From NCBI RefSeq assembly GCF_017254865.1, contig NZ_JAFKCV010000006.1:174111-238110 (forward strand): a stretch of 64,000 nucleotides of DNA, read 5' to 3'. The notes beneath the pieces are model-generated. The model worked only from the letters and a program-made list of their open reading frames with translations, had not been told where the DNA came from and did not search any database. A program made the translations under genes and the position numbers. Source of the stretch: Bowmanella dokdonensis (GTDB lineage: Bacteria; Pseudomonadota; Gammaproteobacteria; Enterobacterales; Alteromonadaceae). Below, one piece after another: positions 47,001 through 55,554 of the stretch (positions are counted from its first letter, which is position 1; each line of letters begins with the position of its first letter).

Positions 47001-48561
47001 CAAGGATTTATCGGGCCAGTTGGAAAGCTGTTTCAGCACCCAGCAAATCCTGTTCTACCGCCGTATGATGGATATTCTGGGCCCCGGTGAGCACTGGCGC
47101 GGCGAGCAGGAAGTGCTGGGTAACGACAAGCAACTGCATCATGTGATGGTAAACATCAACGCAGTAGGCGGCAGGGCCGAACTGGAATCGGACGAAATCG
47201 ATTATTACATCATGGTGATGACGGACATCAGCGAGCAAAAAGCCGCCCAGAAGGAACTCCGGCAGTTGGCCAACTATGACAGTCTGACGGGCCTGCCAAA
47301 CCGTAACCTGCTGCTGGACAGGATCCAGCATGCCATGGAGCATGCGGTAAGAAGACGCAGCCATGTGGCAGTGTTTTTTATCGATCTGGATAAGTTCAAG
47401 CAGGTCAATGACTCCCTGGGTCATGAAGCCGGTGATCAACTGCTGCTTGAAGTAGCCCGACGGCTGAGGGGCAGTCTGCGCCTGGATGACACTGTAGGGC
47501 GCCTGGGGGGCGATGAGTTCGTGGTGATTCTGGAAGATTTGGGCGATGAGATTGAGCTCGGCAGGCTGGCCAGCAAGATCATCGAGGAGATCGATCAGCC
47601 TATACAGATTGGCAACAATCAGGTCAGTGTGTCGGCCAGTATCGGTATTGCCATTTATCCCCAGGATTCGGACAACCCCAGCGAGTTGCTCAAGTCTGCC
47701 GATATCGCCATGTATCATGTGAAGGCCACCGGTAGAAACCGGTACCAGTTCTTCACCGCCGAAATGAACACCCAGGCCAGGGCAAAACTGGCATTGGAGA
47801 CACAGCTGAAAAGTGCGTTCAAGGCCGGTGAGTTCGTCAATTTTTATCAGCCCATCGTGGATATGCGCAAAGGCGAAGCCATAGGTTTCGAATTGCTGTT
47901 GCGTTGGCAGCATGAAGAGCGGTTAATCCCGCCTGCCGAGTTTATTCCCCTGGCCGAAGAACTGGGCCTGATCATTCCGATGACCTGGCAGGCCATGGAT
48001 CGGGGCCTGCGGGATTTGTCCGAATGGTACAAATCAGGAAAAACGCCCTATCTGAGCGTAAATCTCTCAGCCAGGCATCTGGAAAAGGGCCTTAAGCCGG
48101 CAGAGATATTCAGCCTGCTGGTCAAGCATGGTTTACCGGTCTCGGCGCTGCGTCTGGAGATTACCGAAAGCGCCCTGATGGAGGATTACGGCAAAGCCAA
48201 GGATTGTATGGGAAGGCTGCACGAGTCGGGCATCAAGTTCTCCCTGGATGATTTCGGCACCGGCTATTCCTCCCTCAAGTATCTGAAGGCGTTTCCCATC
48301 CAGACAGTCAAGATAGACAAGAGCTTTGTGCAGGACATCGGCCTGGACGCCAACGACGAAGCCATTATCCGCACCACCCTGCTGATGGCCGAAAGCCTGC
48401 ACATGAATTGCGTGGCTGAAGGAATTGAAACCACCGAACAGATTCGTTTCTTTGAGCAGCATGGCTGCCATCTGCTGCAGGGCTACCTGTTCTCAAGACC
48501 GGTGCCGGCAGACAAAGTGCCGACGCTGCTTAGCCGTGACTGGCTCAGCCTCAGGAGCTGA
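44014..48561 (+). CDS. Two-component-like beta-propeller sensor with PAS-PAS-GGDEF-EAL
   Basis: A 1515-residue inner-membrane sensor. The signal peptide ends LFAA near 26. Some 14 Reg_prop-like repeats (phrases such as DKAGFLWLATDGGLNRFD and DSQGLIWAGTADMGLYK) form periplasmic propellers to about 720. A Y_Y_Y domain follows, then one transmembrane helix near 797-815, two PAS domains (about 830-1070), GGDEF (motif GGDEF near 1165) and EAL. The EAL domain reads ELL at the signature but keeps DDFGTGYSS and the downstream KIDKSF, so phosphodiesterase activity is plausible. Reg_prop sensors usually detect glycans. The ATG is preferred over the GTG one codon earlier. Confidence 0.93.
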   Translation: MRPAYPYLFSLLLVCGLLRSAVLFAAPLIEIPNIFRVSTEEGLSQSTVNSLLLDKAGFLWLATDGGLNRFDGYRIRRIAGSEGELSENSVYELYQDSQGLIWAGTADMGLYKINPDSGDISQALVHYYKEEPTLPQEVELVREEQTGKLWVAMTEDLLLFEPDTGHHQVVFGLSEQERAAHHLIRAFAQHGDYLYIGTSAALYQLNTRTGLQRKILFEPEGEYNDSNNVKQLHLDGQGYLWAGTVKGLFRLSIADFESTLDLEIRPLPLLEGRNIWKILPDGEHLLLGTDDGLFRLDSLTGEVQHLLRLTDSRFQISDGSIIDILRDNQGNLWLATWADGAFRWSPHSLKFRNLHRSTRQGKGLSHDVIWSLHQSEDGRLWIGTEDGLSVYLPREDRIEPVPLAKGPLKPYHSGGILSILPATEGRLWLGSYEGIKLFDPASGEVRSPLATRPELSEILAGDVWGLQQDNEGNLWFASAEGFFRYQPEDQRLVHLESINENLDPGWSNGFVGEMPGQPGKMLVSMAGALWQYDKESAELSKLHQFDQINALRFQTPNSVALDNQGILWIAYSGLGLVGIDANTLETRHYFDKNSKLGSDSVYALLLDEQDNLWMSSHAGIARLNTQTLHLQRFSHLDGLATNEFNDTAVERLMDGRFAYGSVKGLTLFDPASLSPPVTAADSVVISHMDLMSNPLDMPFSDLNGREILLEHDDIGLSVHFSTLQYGELRSTQYQYRLSGTEQISYPASSDSELIIPKLNPGRYQLQIRALDPETGELSKPASVGIRVKYAPLTSPWAYALYALAALGLLAWWRHWQNRQARALMSAHEQSKASEKRLQLALQGSNSGVWDWQSDSDQMYQPRLIRELGYEEGESIHPSHYLELIHPQDRLVFERDWMRFIQGQMEQFDLSYRLRGQDGQWYWYRDLGRVVQTEDDSISQISGTYTNITDTRASEEKVRLFGEAFRHTRDWVLILNSQQWPIAANQSLCEALGLEADKDLSGQLESCFSTQQILFYRRMMDILGPGEHWRGEQEVLGNDKQLHHVMVNINAVGGRAELESDEIDYYIMVMTDISEQKAAQKELRQLANYDSLTGLPNRNLLLDRIQHAMEHAVRRRSHVAVFFIDLDKFKQVNDSLGHEAGDQLLLEVARRLRGSLRLDDTVGRLGGDEFVVILEDLGDEIELGRLASKIIEEIDQPIQIGNNQVSVSASIGIAIYPQDSDNPSELLKSADIAMYHVKATGRNRYQFFTAEMNTQARAKLALETQLKSAFKAGEFVNFYQPIVDMRKGEAIGFELLLRWQHEERLIPPAEFIPLAEELGLIIPMTWQAMDRGLRDLSEWYKSGKTPYLSVNLSARHLEKGLKPAEIFSLLVKHGLPVSALRLEITESALMEDYGKAKDCMGRLHESGIKFSLDDFGTGYSSLKYLKAFPIQTVKIDKSFVQDIGLDANDEAIIRTTLLMAESLHMNCVAEGIETTEQIRFFEQHGCHLLQGYLFSRPVPADKVPTLLSRDWLSLRS

Positions 48562-48672
48562 GCAGGGCGGGTGAATTCACAGCTTGTTGCAAAATGTTTT
48601 ACCAGGGTAACGGATCGGCCCTGGCGGGGCGGATTAGAATAGGCTATCCCAGTTTTATCTGACCACTCCCCT

Positions 48673-50232
48673 ATGAAAATCATCCTACTGCCTCTTTTGT
48701 TGGGACTGACGCTCGTTCCTGCCGACAAACTGCAGGCCGCACAGTCGCCGGAGCATGTCACGCCCACACTACTGATTCTTGAGAAATACAGGGGTGATAA
48801 GCCGCCACCGGAGCAGCAGCAAGGCTCCCTGATGCTACAGTTAGCCGACGTCAGCCCCCTGACCCAAGCCATCGAAGCACAACTGAACAGTCCGTTCGGC
48901 CGGCTAATCCGCCAGTTGGATGGCCTGGCAGCACAGATTGCGGGCAATCAGGAATCCTGCGCCGCCTTGCAGGGCAAAACCCTGCTGTATCTGTCGGATG
49001 AGGACGGGGGCTACGCACGGCAGGGATTCTGGTACAGGCCGGCCAACGACGAGGCCGTCTTTTGTGACGCCCTGTTTGTCGACATGACTGTGTCGGAGCA
49101 GGATTTGCAAAACGGCAGCTTCCTGGAAGTCTTTGCCCATGAGATGGGGCATGTCTATTTGCGCCGGCTGATGGGTCCACAGCCCGCGGCGCCGTCCAGC
49201 CGTTTTCACAATGTGTTTGCTGTGACCGATTATCAGACCGCCTTCGATGAAGGTTTCGGCATTTATTTCCAGGCTCTGGCAGCAGTCCTTTCCCGGCATC
49301 CTGGCCTGCAGGCCAGATCTGAGGGCCGGCTGGCGGCCAGCGGTGCGGATCATTGGTTCTCAAGGCTGGATGGGCAGTACCGTCTGGACGGTGTGATGCA
49401 CAATCTTTTTGCCTTTAAGACGTTGCCCAACCCCGATTTTTCAGGGTTGGCGGCCTACCAGCAAGAAGGAATCTCGCCGGCAGTCGGATACCAGTTGAAA
49501 AATGCCCAGGCCATGCTTTCCTCAGAAGGATTACTGGCCACCCTGTTCTATCGTCTGTCGACCGCCCCCGGGCTGTCGGCGCTCAATCCGGACGATGCCG
49601 ACTGGCAGGAAAACGCGGTTAAACACCATACAAGATTATTCCGCGCCCTGGCCGGACTGTCCTGGTCCAATCAGACCAACCCACCCTACACCGCCTTGCT
49701 GCAAGTCCTGCAAAGTTCGGATCCTGATTTTGCCGCTGCCGCCATCGGCTCATTTTTACAAACCACCTACGCCAGCCCGGTAGACCCGGCGCTGACGTCC
49801 GACCTGCAGATGATGATCCAGGCCGGCTCTTTGGGTCAGATGCAGGAGTTTCTGCCTTTGTACCGCCGCACCACTGAGGCCCTGCAGGTTCTGACAGATC
49901 AGATAGTCAAAGGTGAGAAGAGCCTGACCGGAGCGCTGGGACGCCCCATCTGGCTGTTGCAACCGGATATACTGATTCCCCAGGCCCCCTGGAGCAACGC
50001 GCAGGTGCCTCTGGCAGTCAATCTGAATATGGCCGGGGCGGCCGAACTGGCTCTGCTGAACCTGTTCGACAACCGCTTGGTCACCAATCTGCTGGAGGAA
50101 CGGACTAAACAGGGGCCCTTTGCCGATCTCGCCGAGGTTCAGAAACGTCTGTCTCTGCCGCCGTCTTTGTTAGCGGAACTGGAACGCCTGCAGCAGTTGC
50201 ATCGGCAATCGGGACGGCGACACCGGGAATAA
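48673..50232 (+). CDS. Exported zinc-peptidase-like protein with C-terminal helix-hairpin-helix
   Basis: A 519-residue exported protein with a signal peptide ending LQAA near 23. The gluzincin-type motif HEMGH lies near residue 156, and a Glu in FDEGFGIYFQ about 33 residues later could be the third zinc ligand. The middle is helical, without a recognised family. The last 90 residues (VNLNMAGAAELALLNLFDNR, then TKQGPFADLAEVQKRL) form a ComEA-like helix-hairpin-helix module, normally a DNA-binding unit. An exported peptidase fused to HhH is unusual. It is followed by the convergent dsbD gene. Confidence 0.75.
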   Translation: MKIILLPLLLGLTLVPADKLQAAQSPEHVTPTLLILEKYRGDKPPPEQQQGSLMLQLADVSPLTQAIEAQLNSPFGRLIRQLDGLAAQIAGNQESCAALQGKTLLYLSDEDGGYARQGFWYRPANDEAVFCDALFVDMTVSEQDLQNGSFLEVFAHEMGHVYLRRLMGPQPAAPSSRFHNVFAVTDYQTAFDEGFGIYFQALAAVLSRHPGLQARSEGRLAASGADHWFSRLDGQYRLDGVMHNLFAFKTLPNPDFSGLAAYQQEGISPAVGYQLKNAQAMLSSEGLLATLFYRLSTAPGLSALNPDDADWQENAVKHHTRLFRALAGLSWSNQTNPPYTALLQVLQSSDPDFAAAAIGSFLQTTYASPVDPALTSDLQMMIQAGSLGQMQEFLPLYRRTTEALQVLTDQIVKGEKSLTGALGRPIWLLQPDILIPQAPWSNAQVPLAVNLNMAGAAELALLNLFDNRLVTNLLEERTKQGPFADLAEVQKRLSLPPSLLAELERLQQLHRQSGRRHRE

Positions 50233-50257
50233 AAACCGGTCTACGCCGGCCTTCCTT

Positions 50258-52057
50258 TTACAGGGGTAACCGGCGCAGGTGGGCGGCAAATTTGTCTGCG
50301 TTCATAAACCCTGTGACCCTGGCCTGGGTCAGTTCGTTGCCCTGTTTGTCGAAAAACAGAATAGTCGGCAGACCCAGAATGAAGAATTCTTCCTGGAATT
50401 CCAGGCTCTGGGGAGTGTTGTCAGTCAGATCGATCTGCATCAGTACCGTATTGCGCAGCGCCTCTTTGACCGCCGGATCCGGGAAGGTGTATTTCTCGAA
50501 TTCTTTGCAGGCCACGCACCAGTCGGCATACAGATCAATCATCACCGACTTGCCCTGGGCATTGGCAGCGGCGAGCTTGGCGGCAAAATCCCCCAGATCC
50601 TTGACCCTCACAAAATCGACCTCTCCATGGTCTGATGCCTTGGCAGTGCTAACCCCCGGTGCCGGAACTCCAGATCCTGACACCACACCACGCAGGTTAG
50701 CCTCCACCACCGCCTGATAGCCGTACAGGGCCGAACCGAACAGGCCCAGGAAAATCAGCAGGCTGCGCAGCCCCTTAAAGAAACTGGCCCGGGTGTCCTG
50801 GTTCATTACCTGCCAGTAACTGAACGTTGCCAGGCCCAATACCGCCCAGGCCAGATCGGTCCATAAATTCTCCAGCATGCGCTCCACAAACAACAGAGCC
50901 ACAGCCAGCATCATAAAGCCGAAGGTGACCTTGATCACATTCATCCAGTTACCCGCTTTGGGCAGCAGTTTGCCGCCGGTGATACCAAAGAGGATCAGCG
51001 GTATGCCCATGCCGATACTCAGGGCATAGAGGGCAGAAAAACCCAGCACCAAATCGCCGCTTTGCGCCACAAACAGCAAAATGCCCGTCAGGGGCGCCGT
51101 GGTGCAGGGCGAGGCCACCAGCCCGGAAATGGCGCCCATGAGGAAGACGCTGCCATAACGGCCGCCTTTTTGCTGATTACTCAGGTTGTTGAGCTTTTCC
51201 TGCCATTTGGATGGCAATTGCAGCTCCCACAAGCCGAACATCACCAGGGCCAGCAACAGGAACAGGACAATCAGGGTAATGAGGATAGCAGGGTGCTGCA
51301 GGGCAGCCTGGAACTTCACTCCGGCCGAGGCCACAATCAAGCCCAGTACAGAATAGGTAATGGCCATGCCCTGCACATAAACAAAGCTCAGACTGAAGGC
51401 GCGGGAGGTCCTGATCCCTTTGCCCTGGCCGAGAATAATGCCGGACAGAATGGGATACATGGGAAATACACAAGGGGTGATAGCCAGTCCTGCTCCCAAC
51501 AAAACAAACAGGGCCAGGGTCAGACCCAGATTCTGATCACCAGAGAGCAAATCAGCCAGCTCAAACTGTTCCGACTGGCCGGTGGAAGATGTCTGTGGGT
51601 CATTCTGGATGCCGCTCACTTCTTCCAGATAAGCCACCTTCACGGTTGCGGGATAGCAGAGTCCTGCCTCGGCACAGCCCTGGTAACTGACTTTGACGGC
51701 GGCGTCCTGTTCGGCGCTGTGGATGGGATAACGAATCTCCACCTGCTCATAGAAGACGTCGGAAACACCGAAATACTCATCTTCAATCTGCCTGGACTCA
51801 GGGTAGAGGGGTTCGCCCAGTTCGGCACCCTTGACCACTGTCTTGAACTGCTTCTTGTACAGATAATAGCCCTCAGCAATCTGCCAGCTCAGAATCAGCT
51901 CATCATCCTGCTGGCGAAAATCGAAACGAAAGGCTTCGTCCACCGGCAAAAAGGTCGGTTGATCGTCCAACAGGCCAGCCAGCGGATCCTGGGCATGGGC
52001 CAGACTGCTAAACAAAACGATTAAAAAGAGGGGAAAAAAGCGCAGGGTTTTCATCAT
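50258..52057 (-). CDS. dsbD: Thiol:disulfide interchange protein DsbD
   Basis: A 599-residue transmembrane reductant carrier that passes electrons from cytoplasmic thioredoxin to periplasmic DsbC and CcmG. After a signal peptide (ends AHA) the N-domain has GCAEAGLCYPATV. The eight-helix core has TPCVFPMYP and SPCTTAPLTG, and the C-terminal thioredoxin domain has DWCVACKEFEKYTF. Its start overlaps the cutA stop by 4 bases; cutA-dsbD is a conserved operon. Confidence 0.96.
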   Translation of the reverse strand: MMKTLRFFPLFLIVLFSSLAHAQDPLAGLLDDQPTFLPVDEAFRFDFRQQDDELILSWQIAEGYYLYKKQFKTVVKGAELGEPLYPESRQIEDEYFGVSDVFYEQVEIRYPIHSAEQDAAVKVSYQGCAEAGLCYPATVKVAYLEEVSGIQNDPQTSSTGQSEQFELADLLSGDQNLGLTLALFVLLGAGLAITPCVFPMYPILSGIILGQGKGIRTSRAFSLSFVYVQGMAITYSVLGLIVASAGVKFQAALQHPAILITLIVLFLLLALVMFGLWELQLPSKWQEKLNNLSNQQKGGRYGSVFLMGAISGLVASPCTTAPLTGILLFVAQSGDLVLGFSALYALSIGMGIPLILFGITGGKLLPKAGNWMNVIKVTFGFMMLAVALLFVERMLENLWTDLAWAVLGLATFSYWQVMNQDTRASFFKGLRSLLIFLGLFGSALYGYQAVVEANLRGVVSGSGVPAPGVSTAKASDHGEVDFVRVKDLGDFAAKLAAANAQGKSVMIDLYADWCVACKEFEKYTFPDPAVKEALRNTVLMQIDLTDNTPQSLEFQEEFFILGLPTILFFDKQGNELTQARVTGFMNADKFAAHLRRLPL

Positions 52058-52371
52058 CTTAAACTACTTCTCATCCATTCCAGATAGGTACGGCTGCCAC
52101 TTTGTATATCCACAATCAGCCATTCCGGTTCATCGTATGGGTGAATGCTTAACACCAGCTTATGCAGTTCGTCGACTTTCACCTTGGCGGTTTTAAATAC
52201 CAATTGCACTTCGCTGTCCTGTTCGACGGCGCCCTGCCAGGCATAAACGGACTCCAGGCCCGGGATCAGATTGACGCAGGCAGCCAGCTTTTTTTCCACC
52301 GCCAGGCGAGCGATATTACGACCGGTTTCCGGATTAGGACAGGTACAAAGTACCAGGCAAAATTCTGACAT
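52054..52371 (-). CDS. cutA: Divalent-cation tolerance protein CutA
   Basis: A 105-residue trimeric PII-like protein linked to copper tolerance. The conserved LAACVNLIPGLESVYAWQG and HPYDEPEWLIVDI segments are present. It precedes dsbD in an overlapping pair. Confidence 0.95.
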   Translation of the reverse strand: MSEFCLVLCTCPNPETGRNIARLAVEKKLAACVNLIPGLESVYAWQGAVEQDSEVQLVFKTAKVKVDELHKLVLSIHPYDEPEWLIVDIQSGSRTYLEWMRSSLR

Positions 52372-52432
52372 GCTTGAGGGACCTCTTTACTCAGAAAAAA
52401 ATTTCGTCCAGCCAAGGTCCCGTCAGCCCTGT

Positions 52433-53359
52433 TTACAAGCTATCAAGATAGGACATGGCCTTTTCCACGCTGTCAGTACGATACAGTATTTCCGTGCCAC
52501 GGGTCACCAGGAGCGTCGGCACCTGCCGGATTTGACTGGCAAAGAACTGTTCTCCCTGCTCGTCGATGACCACCGGCATGGTCAGATTGTACCTGTCGGT
52601 GAACGACTTTTTGTCCTCGTCCGTTGTCCAAAGATGATTCACCACCACCAGCCAGTTGATGCCGGTTCGCTGACGGGCAGTTTCAGAAAGTGCCTGCTGC
52701 TGCTCCTTACAATACTCGGACAACTCCGGACGGGTGTCGGCCAGATACCAGTCACACCAGGTGGCGGTATAAAAGATCAGGTTAATATCATCGGTCAACG
52801 GCAAACTGGCCGGATCCCCGGGCCGATCGAACAGGTTGGTTTCAGACAAGCGGCCATCCCGCTTCAGCAGAAAGGCAAATTTATTGTCCAGCGTCTCATT
52901 GGCCTCATTGCCTTTGTGCACCACCCGGCTGTCTGCATCCAACAGGATATGGTAGGGAGTGCCGATCATGTTGAAGGCCTTGGCCAGTTGTCCCTGGCTG
53001 TCCCTGACCACCGGCATACTCAGTTGGTGGGCTTGAATAACCTGCTGGATAGCCTCATCCGATTCGTTTAAATCAATATTCACTGCCACCACACTGATCT
53101 TGTCTCCATATTGCTGCTGGATATGCTGCAAATGAGGCATCTCCGCCATACAGGGTTTACACCAACTGGCCCAGAATTTGAGGTACATCGGCTTGCCCTG
53201 CTGCCATGCCTGAATTGGCAGGGTCCTGCCGTCCAGTGTTTCCACCTCCTGGTTCAGCTCTACGGCCTGCGCCATAGCTGCATAAGCCAGCAGCAAGCCG
53301 CTTACCGCCAGTCGCATAAGCCTGGCCAGATTTGGTATCCATAGGTCTTTAGATTGCAT
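52433..53359 (-). CDS. Tandem thioredoxin-fold protein, second active site lost
   Basis: A 308-residue exported or membrane-anchored protein with an N-terminal hydrophobic helix (LMRLAVSGLLLAYAAMAQA). The first domain is TlpA-like with active site WASWCKPC. The second (about 190-305) keeps the thioredoxin layout (INLIFYTATWCDWY and RQVPTLLVTRGTEIL), but the CxxC reads CDWY, so only one Cys remains. It could be a reductase with a substrate- or metal-binding second domain. The start at MQSKDLW is favoured by an AAGGA site. It lies just upstream of cutA-dsbD, so DsbD may reduce it. Confidence 0.75.
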   Translation of the reverse strand: MQSKDLWIPNLARLMRLAVSGLLLAYAAMAQAVELNQEVETLDGRTLPIQAWQQGKPMYLKFWASWCKPCMAEMPHLQHIQQQYGDKISVVAVNIDLNESDEAIQQVIQAHQLSMPVVRDSQGQLAKAFNMIGTPYHILLDADSRVVHKGNEANETLDNKFAFLLKRDGRLSETNLFDRPGDPASLPLTDDINLIFYTATWCDWYLADTRPELSEYCKEQQQALSETARQRTGINWLVVVNHLWTTDEDKKSFTDRYNLTMPVVIDEQGEQFFASQIRQVPTLLVTRGTEILYRTDSVEKAMSYLDSL

Positions 53360-53469
53360 AGGTTGTTCCTTGGCAGGCACTGCCTGCGGTAAAGGTTGAT
53401 TAATCATTGAGCTGAAGCCAGTATGCTTGCTATTTTGGCCCTATAAAAGTTCCACTTCAGATAGAATCT

Positions 53470-54927
53470 ATGGATCCAATTTTTGAGCTGGCTATCGATC
53501 TGCAACGGACACAACCAGGCCAGACCCTGGTACAGATCCTGACCCGTACCTTGCGTGAAGCCATTGTCGAAGGGCGGTTGAATGCGGGGCTAAAGATGCC
53601 GTCCAGTCGTTCGCTGGCGAATCAGTTGGCCGTGTCCCGTAACACGGTGATCAGCTGTTATGAAAACCTGACCCTGCAAGGCTATTTGCTTACCCGACAG
53701 GGTGGAGGCACTTACGTATCCACACTCTCACAAGACTTACCCGCCCTGGAGGACAGCCGGCAGCAATCTTTCCGGCTGGCCAGGTACTGGCGCGACAAGT
53801 CTGTAAAGCAACTCTTGCCTCATCAGCCTACCAGACGGTTTGACTTCAGGGTCGGAATTCCGGAAACACGCCAGTTTCCCTTTATGATCTGGCAACGGGA
53901 ACTACGCACCGCCGCAAGAGAGATCTCAAGGCGTCTGTCGGCCGGCCTGCCAGTTGAACAAAGCAGTGCCCTGTGCAGCCCTATTGCCGATTATGTATCG
54001 TTATCCAGGGCCGTGGCCTGCAAGGAAACAGACATACTGGTCACCCAGGGAACCCAGCAATCCCTGAATCTTCTGGCCCAGGTTCTGATTACGCCGGGTA
54101 AGACCAGAGTCGGCATGGAATGCCCCGGCTATCCCATGGCCCGCGAGGTATTTGCTGCCCACGGGGCAAGGATCATCGACATTGCAGTGGATGAGCAGGG
54201 CATTCGCGTGGGGCAGATGCCTGAGGACTTAGACCTGGTCTATGTCACCCCTTCCCATCAATTCCCCCTGGGGATGCCCATGTCACCAGCCAGACGGATA
54301 GAACTGCTGGATTTTGCCCACCAGCATCAAATCACTGTGATAGAAGATGATTACGATGGTGAGTTTCGCCTGGCCGCCAAGCCCCTGGACGCCCTGAAAT
54401 CGCTGGACAGACATAACAATGTGTTTTATCTCGGCACTTTTTCCAAGATTCTGTTTCCCGATCTACGCACAGGTTTTGTTATCGCTCCAACCTGGGCCAC
54501 AGAAGCGCTGCACTGTGCCAGGTTTCTGCATGACTGGCAGAACTCCAGTCAGGCTCAACTGGCACTGGCAGGATTTATCCGGAAGGGTCACCTCCACCGA
54601 TACTTGCGAAAAATGCGTCTGCTGTACCGGCAGCGACACCAGGCATTGCAAGAGTCAATTGCAGAATATTGCGCTCCCTGGCTTTCGCCTATTCCCGTCT
54701 ACGCTGGTGTACACATGTCGGCACTACTGGATCCCGGGCTGGATTCCAGCCGGTTGGTAGAAGAAGCCGCTGAGCAACAGATAGCCATTAACTCTATTGC
54801 GAGCTTCAGCAGGACTCAGCCGGCACCCGCCGGATTGATCTTTGGACTTGGCAACATTGAAGCTGAGCAGATCCCGGAAGCAATTCAGAGGCTGGGGCGG
54901 GTACTGCACGGGCTGGCACCCTTGTGA
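53470..54927 (+). CDS. MocR/PdxR-family PLP-dependent transcription regulator
   Basis: A 485-residue regulator. A GntR-type winged helix occupies about 15-80 (LKMPSSRSLANQLAVSRNTV), followed by a class I aminotransferase-like domain. The PLP-binding Lys is in LGTFSKILFPDLRTGFV near 326, and EDDYDGEFR and DLVYVTPSHQFPLG also fit MocR. Members usually control vitamin B6, GABA or amino-acid genes that lie next to them. No such genes are adjacent, so the target is unknown. It is divergent from the thioredoxin-fold gene. Confidence 0.9.
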   Translation: MDPIFELAIDLQRTQPGQTLVQILTRTLREAIVEGRLNAGLKMPSSRSLANQLAVSRNTVISCYENLTLQGYLLTRQGGGTYVSTLSQDLPALEDSRQQSFRLARYWRDKSVKQLLPHQPTRRFDFRVGIPETRQFPFMIWQRELRTAAREISRRLSAGLPVEQSSALCSPIADYVSLSRAVACKETDILVTQGTQQSLNLLAQVLITPGKTRVGMECPGYPMAREVFAAHGARIIDIAVDEQGIRVGQMPEDLDLVYVTPSHQFPLGMPMSPARRIELLDFAHQHQITVIEDDYDGEFRLAAKPLDALKSLDRHNNVFYLGTFSKILFPDLRTGFVIAPTWATEALHCARFLHDWQNSSQAQLALAGFIRKGHLHRYLRKMRLLYRQRHQALQESIAEYCAPWLSPIPVYAGVHMSALLDPGLDSSRLVEEAAEQQIAINSIASFSRTQPAPAGLIFGLGNIEAEQIPEAIQRLGRVLHGLAPL

Positions 54928-54981
54928 ATTGCCCCACCGCCCCCAGATCATGGATTTGAGCGTTCCACTGGTCGGGTTCTT

Positions 54982-55467
54982 ATGCCGTTATTTTTGCTGT
55001 TCGTTGCCATGCCCATTATCGAAATTGCCTTGCTCATTGAAGTGGGCGAACGCATCGGCGGTTGGTCCACTGTCGGCCTGGTCATCCTGACCGCTGCCAT
55101 CGGCGCCTTTCTGGTACGCCAGCAGGGGCTTGCCACCCTGATGCAGGCCAGACAAAAAATGGAGCAGGGGCAAATCCCGGGCCAGGAAATGCTCGAAGGC
55201 CTGATGCTGGCGGTGGCCGGGGTACTGCTTTTAACACCGGGCTTTATTACCGACACCTTCGGGCTGCTGCTGGTATTACCCCTGACCCGGCCGTTCATCG
55301 CCCGTTGGCTGATGAAGCGGGTGAAAGTCGTCAGTCCGGGCCAGATGCATGGCCAGTTCCGTTACCGTGAAACCCGCCAGGACGGCTCCAGCAGCACCAT
55401 AGAAGGGGAATATGAGGTCAGGGACGACGATGCAAAAGATCGCGACAGGTTGCCACCGGACAGATGA
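54982..55467 (+). CDS. fxsA: FxsA family membrane protein
   Basis: A 161-residue FxsA protein with hydrophobic segments at 1-20, 28-45 and 70-90 (GLMLAVAGVLLLTPGFITDT). E. coli FxsA prevents exclusion of phage T7 by the F plasmid. A cytoplasmic charged tail with many Asp and Arg residues ends the protein. fxsA lies near groES-groEL in many gammaproteobacteria, and here groES is about 2.4 kb away with ggt and a DUF559 gene between. Confidence 0.9.
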   Translation: MPLFLLFVAMPIIEIALLIEVGERIGGWSTVGLVILTAAIGAFLVRQQGLATLMQARQKMEQGQIPGQEMLEGLMLAVAGVLLLTPGFITDTFGLLLVLPLTRPFIARWLMKRVKVVSPGQMHGQFRYRETRQDGSSSTIEGEYEVRDDDAKDRDRLPPDR

Positions 55468-55554
55468 CCCCATAAACCAACAAACTCAGACCATACTCGA
55501 CATCCGCGAATCACACAGATAAGTTAAGGGGCACACTGCCAACCAGGAAGCCCC

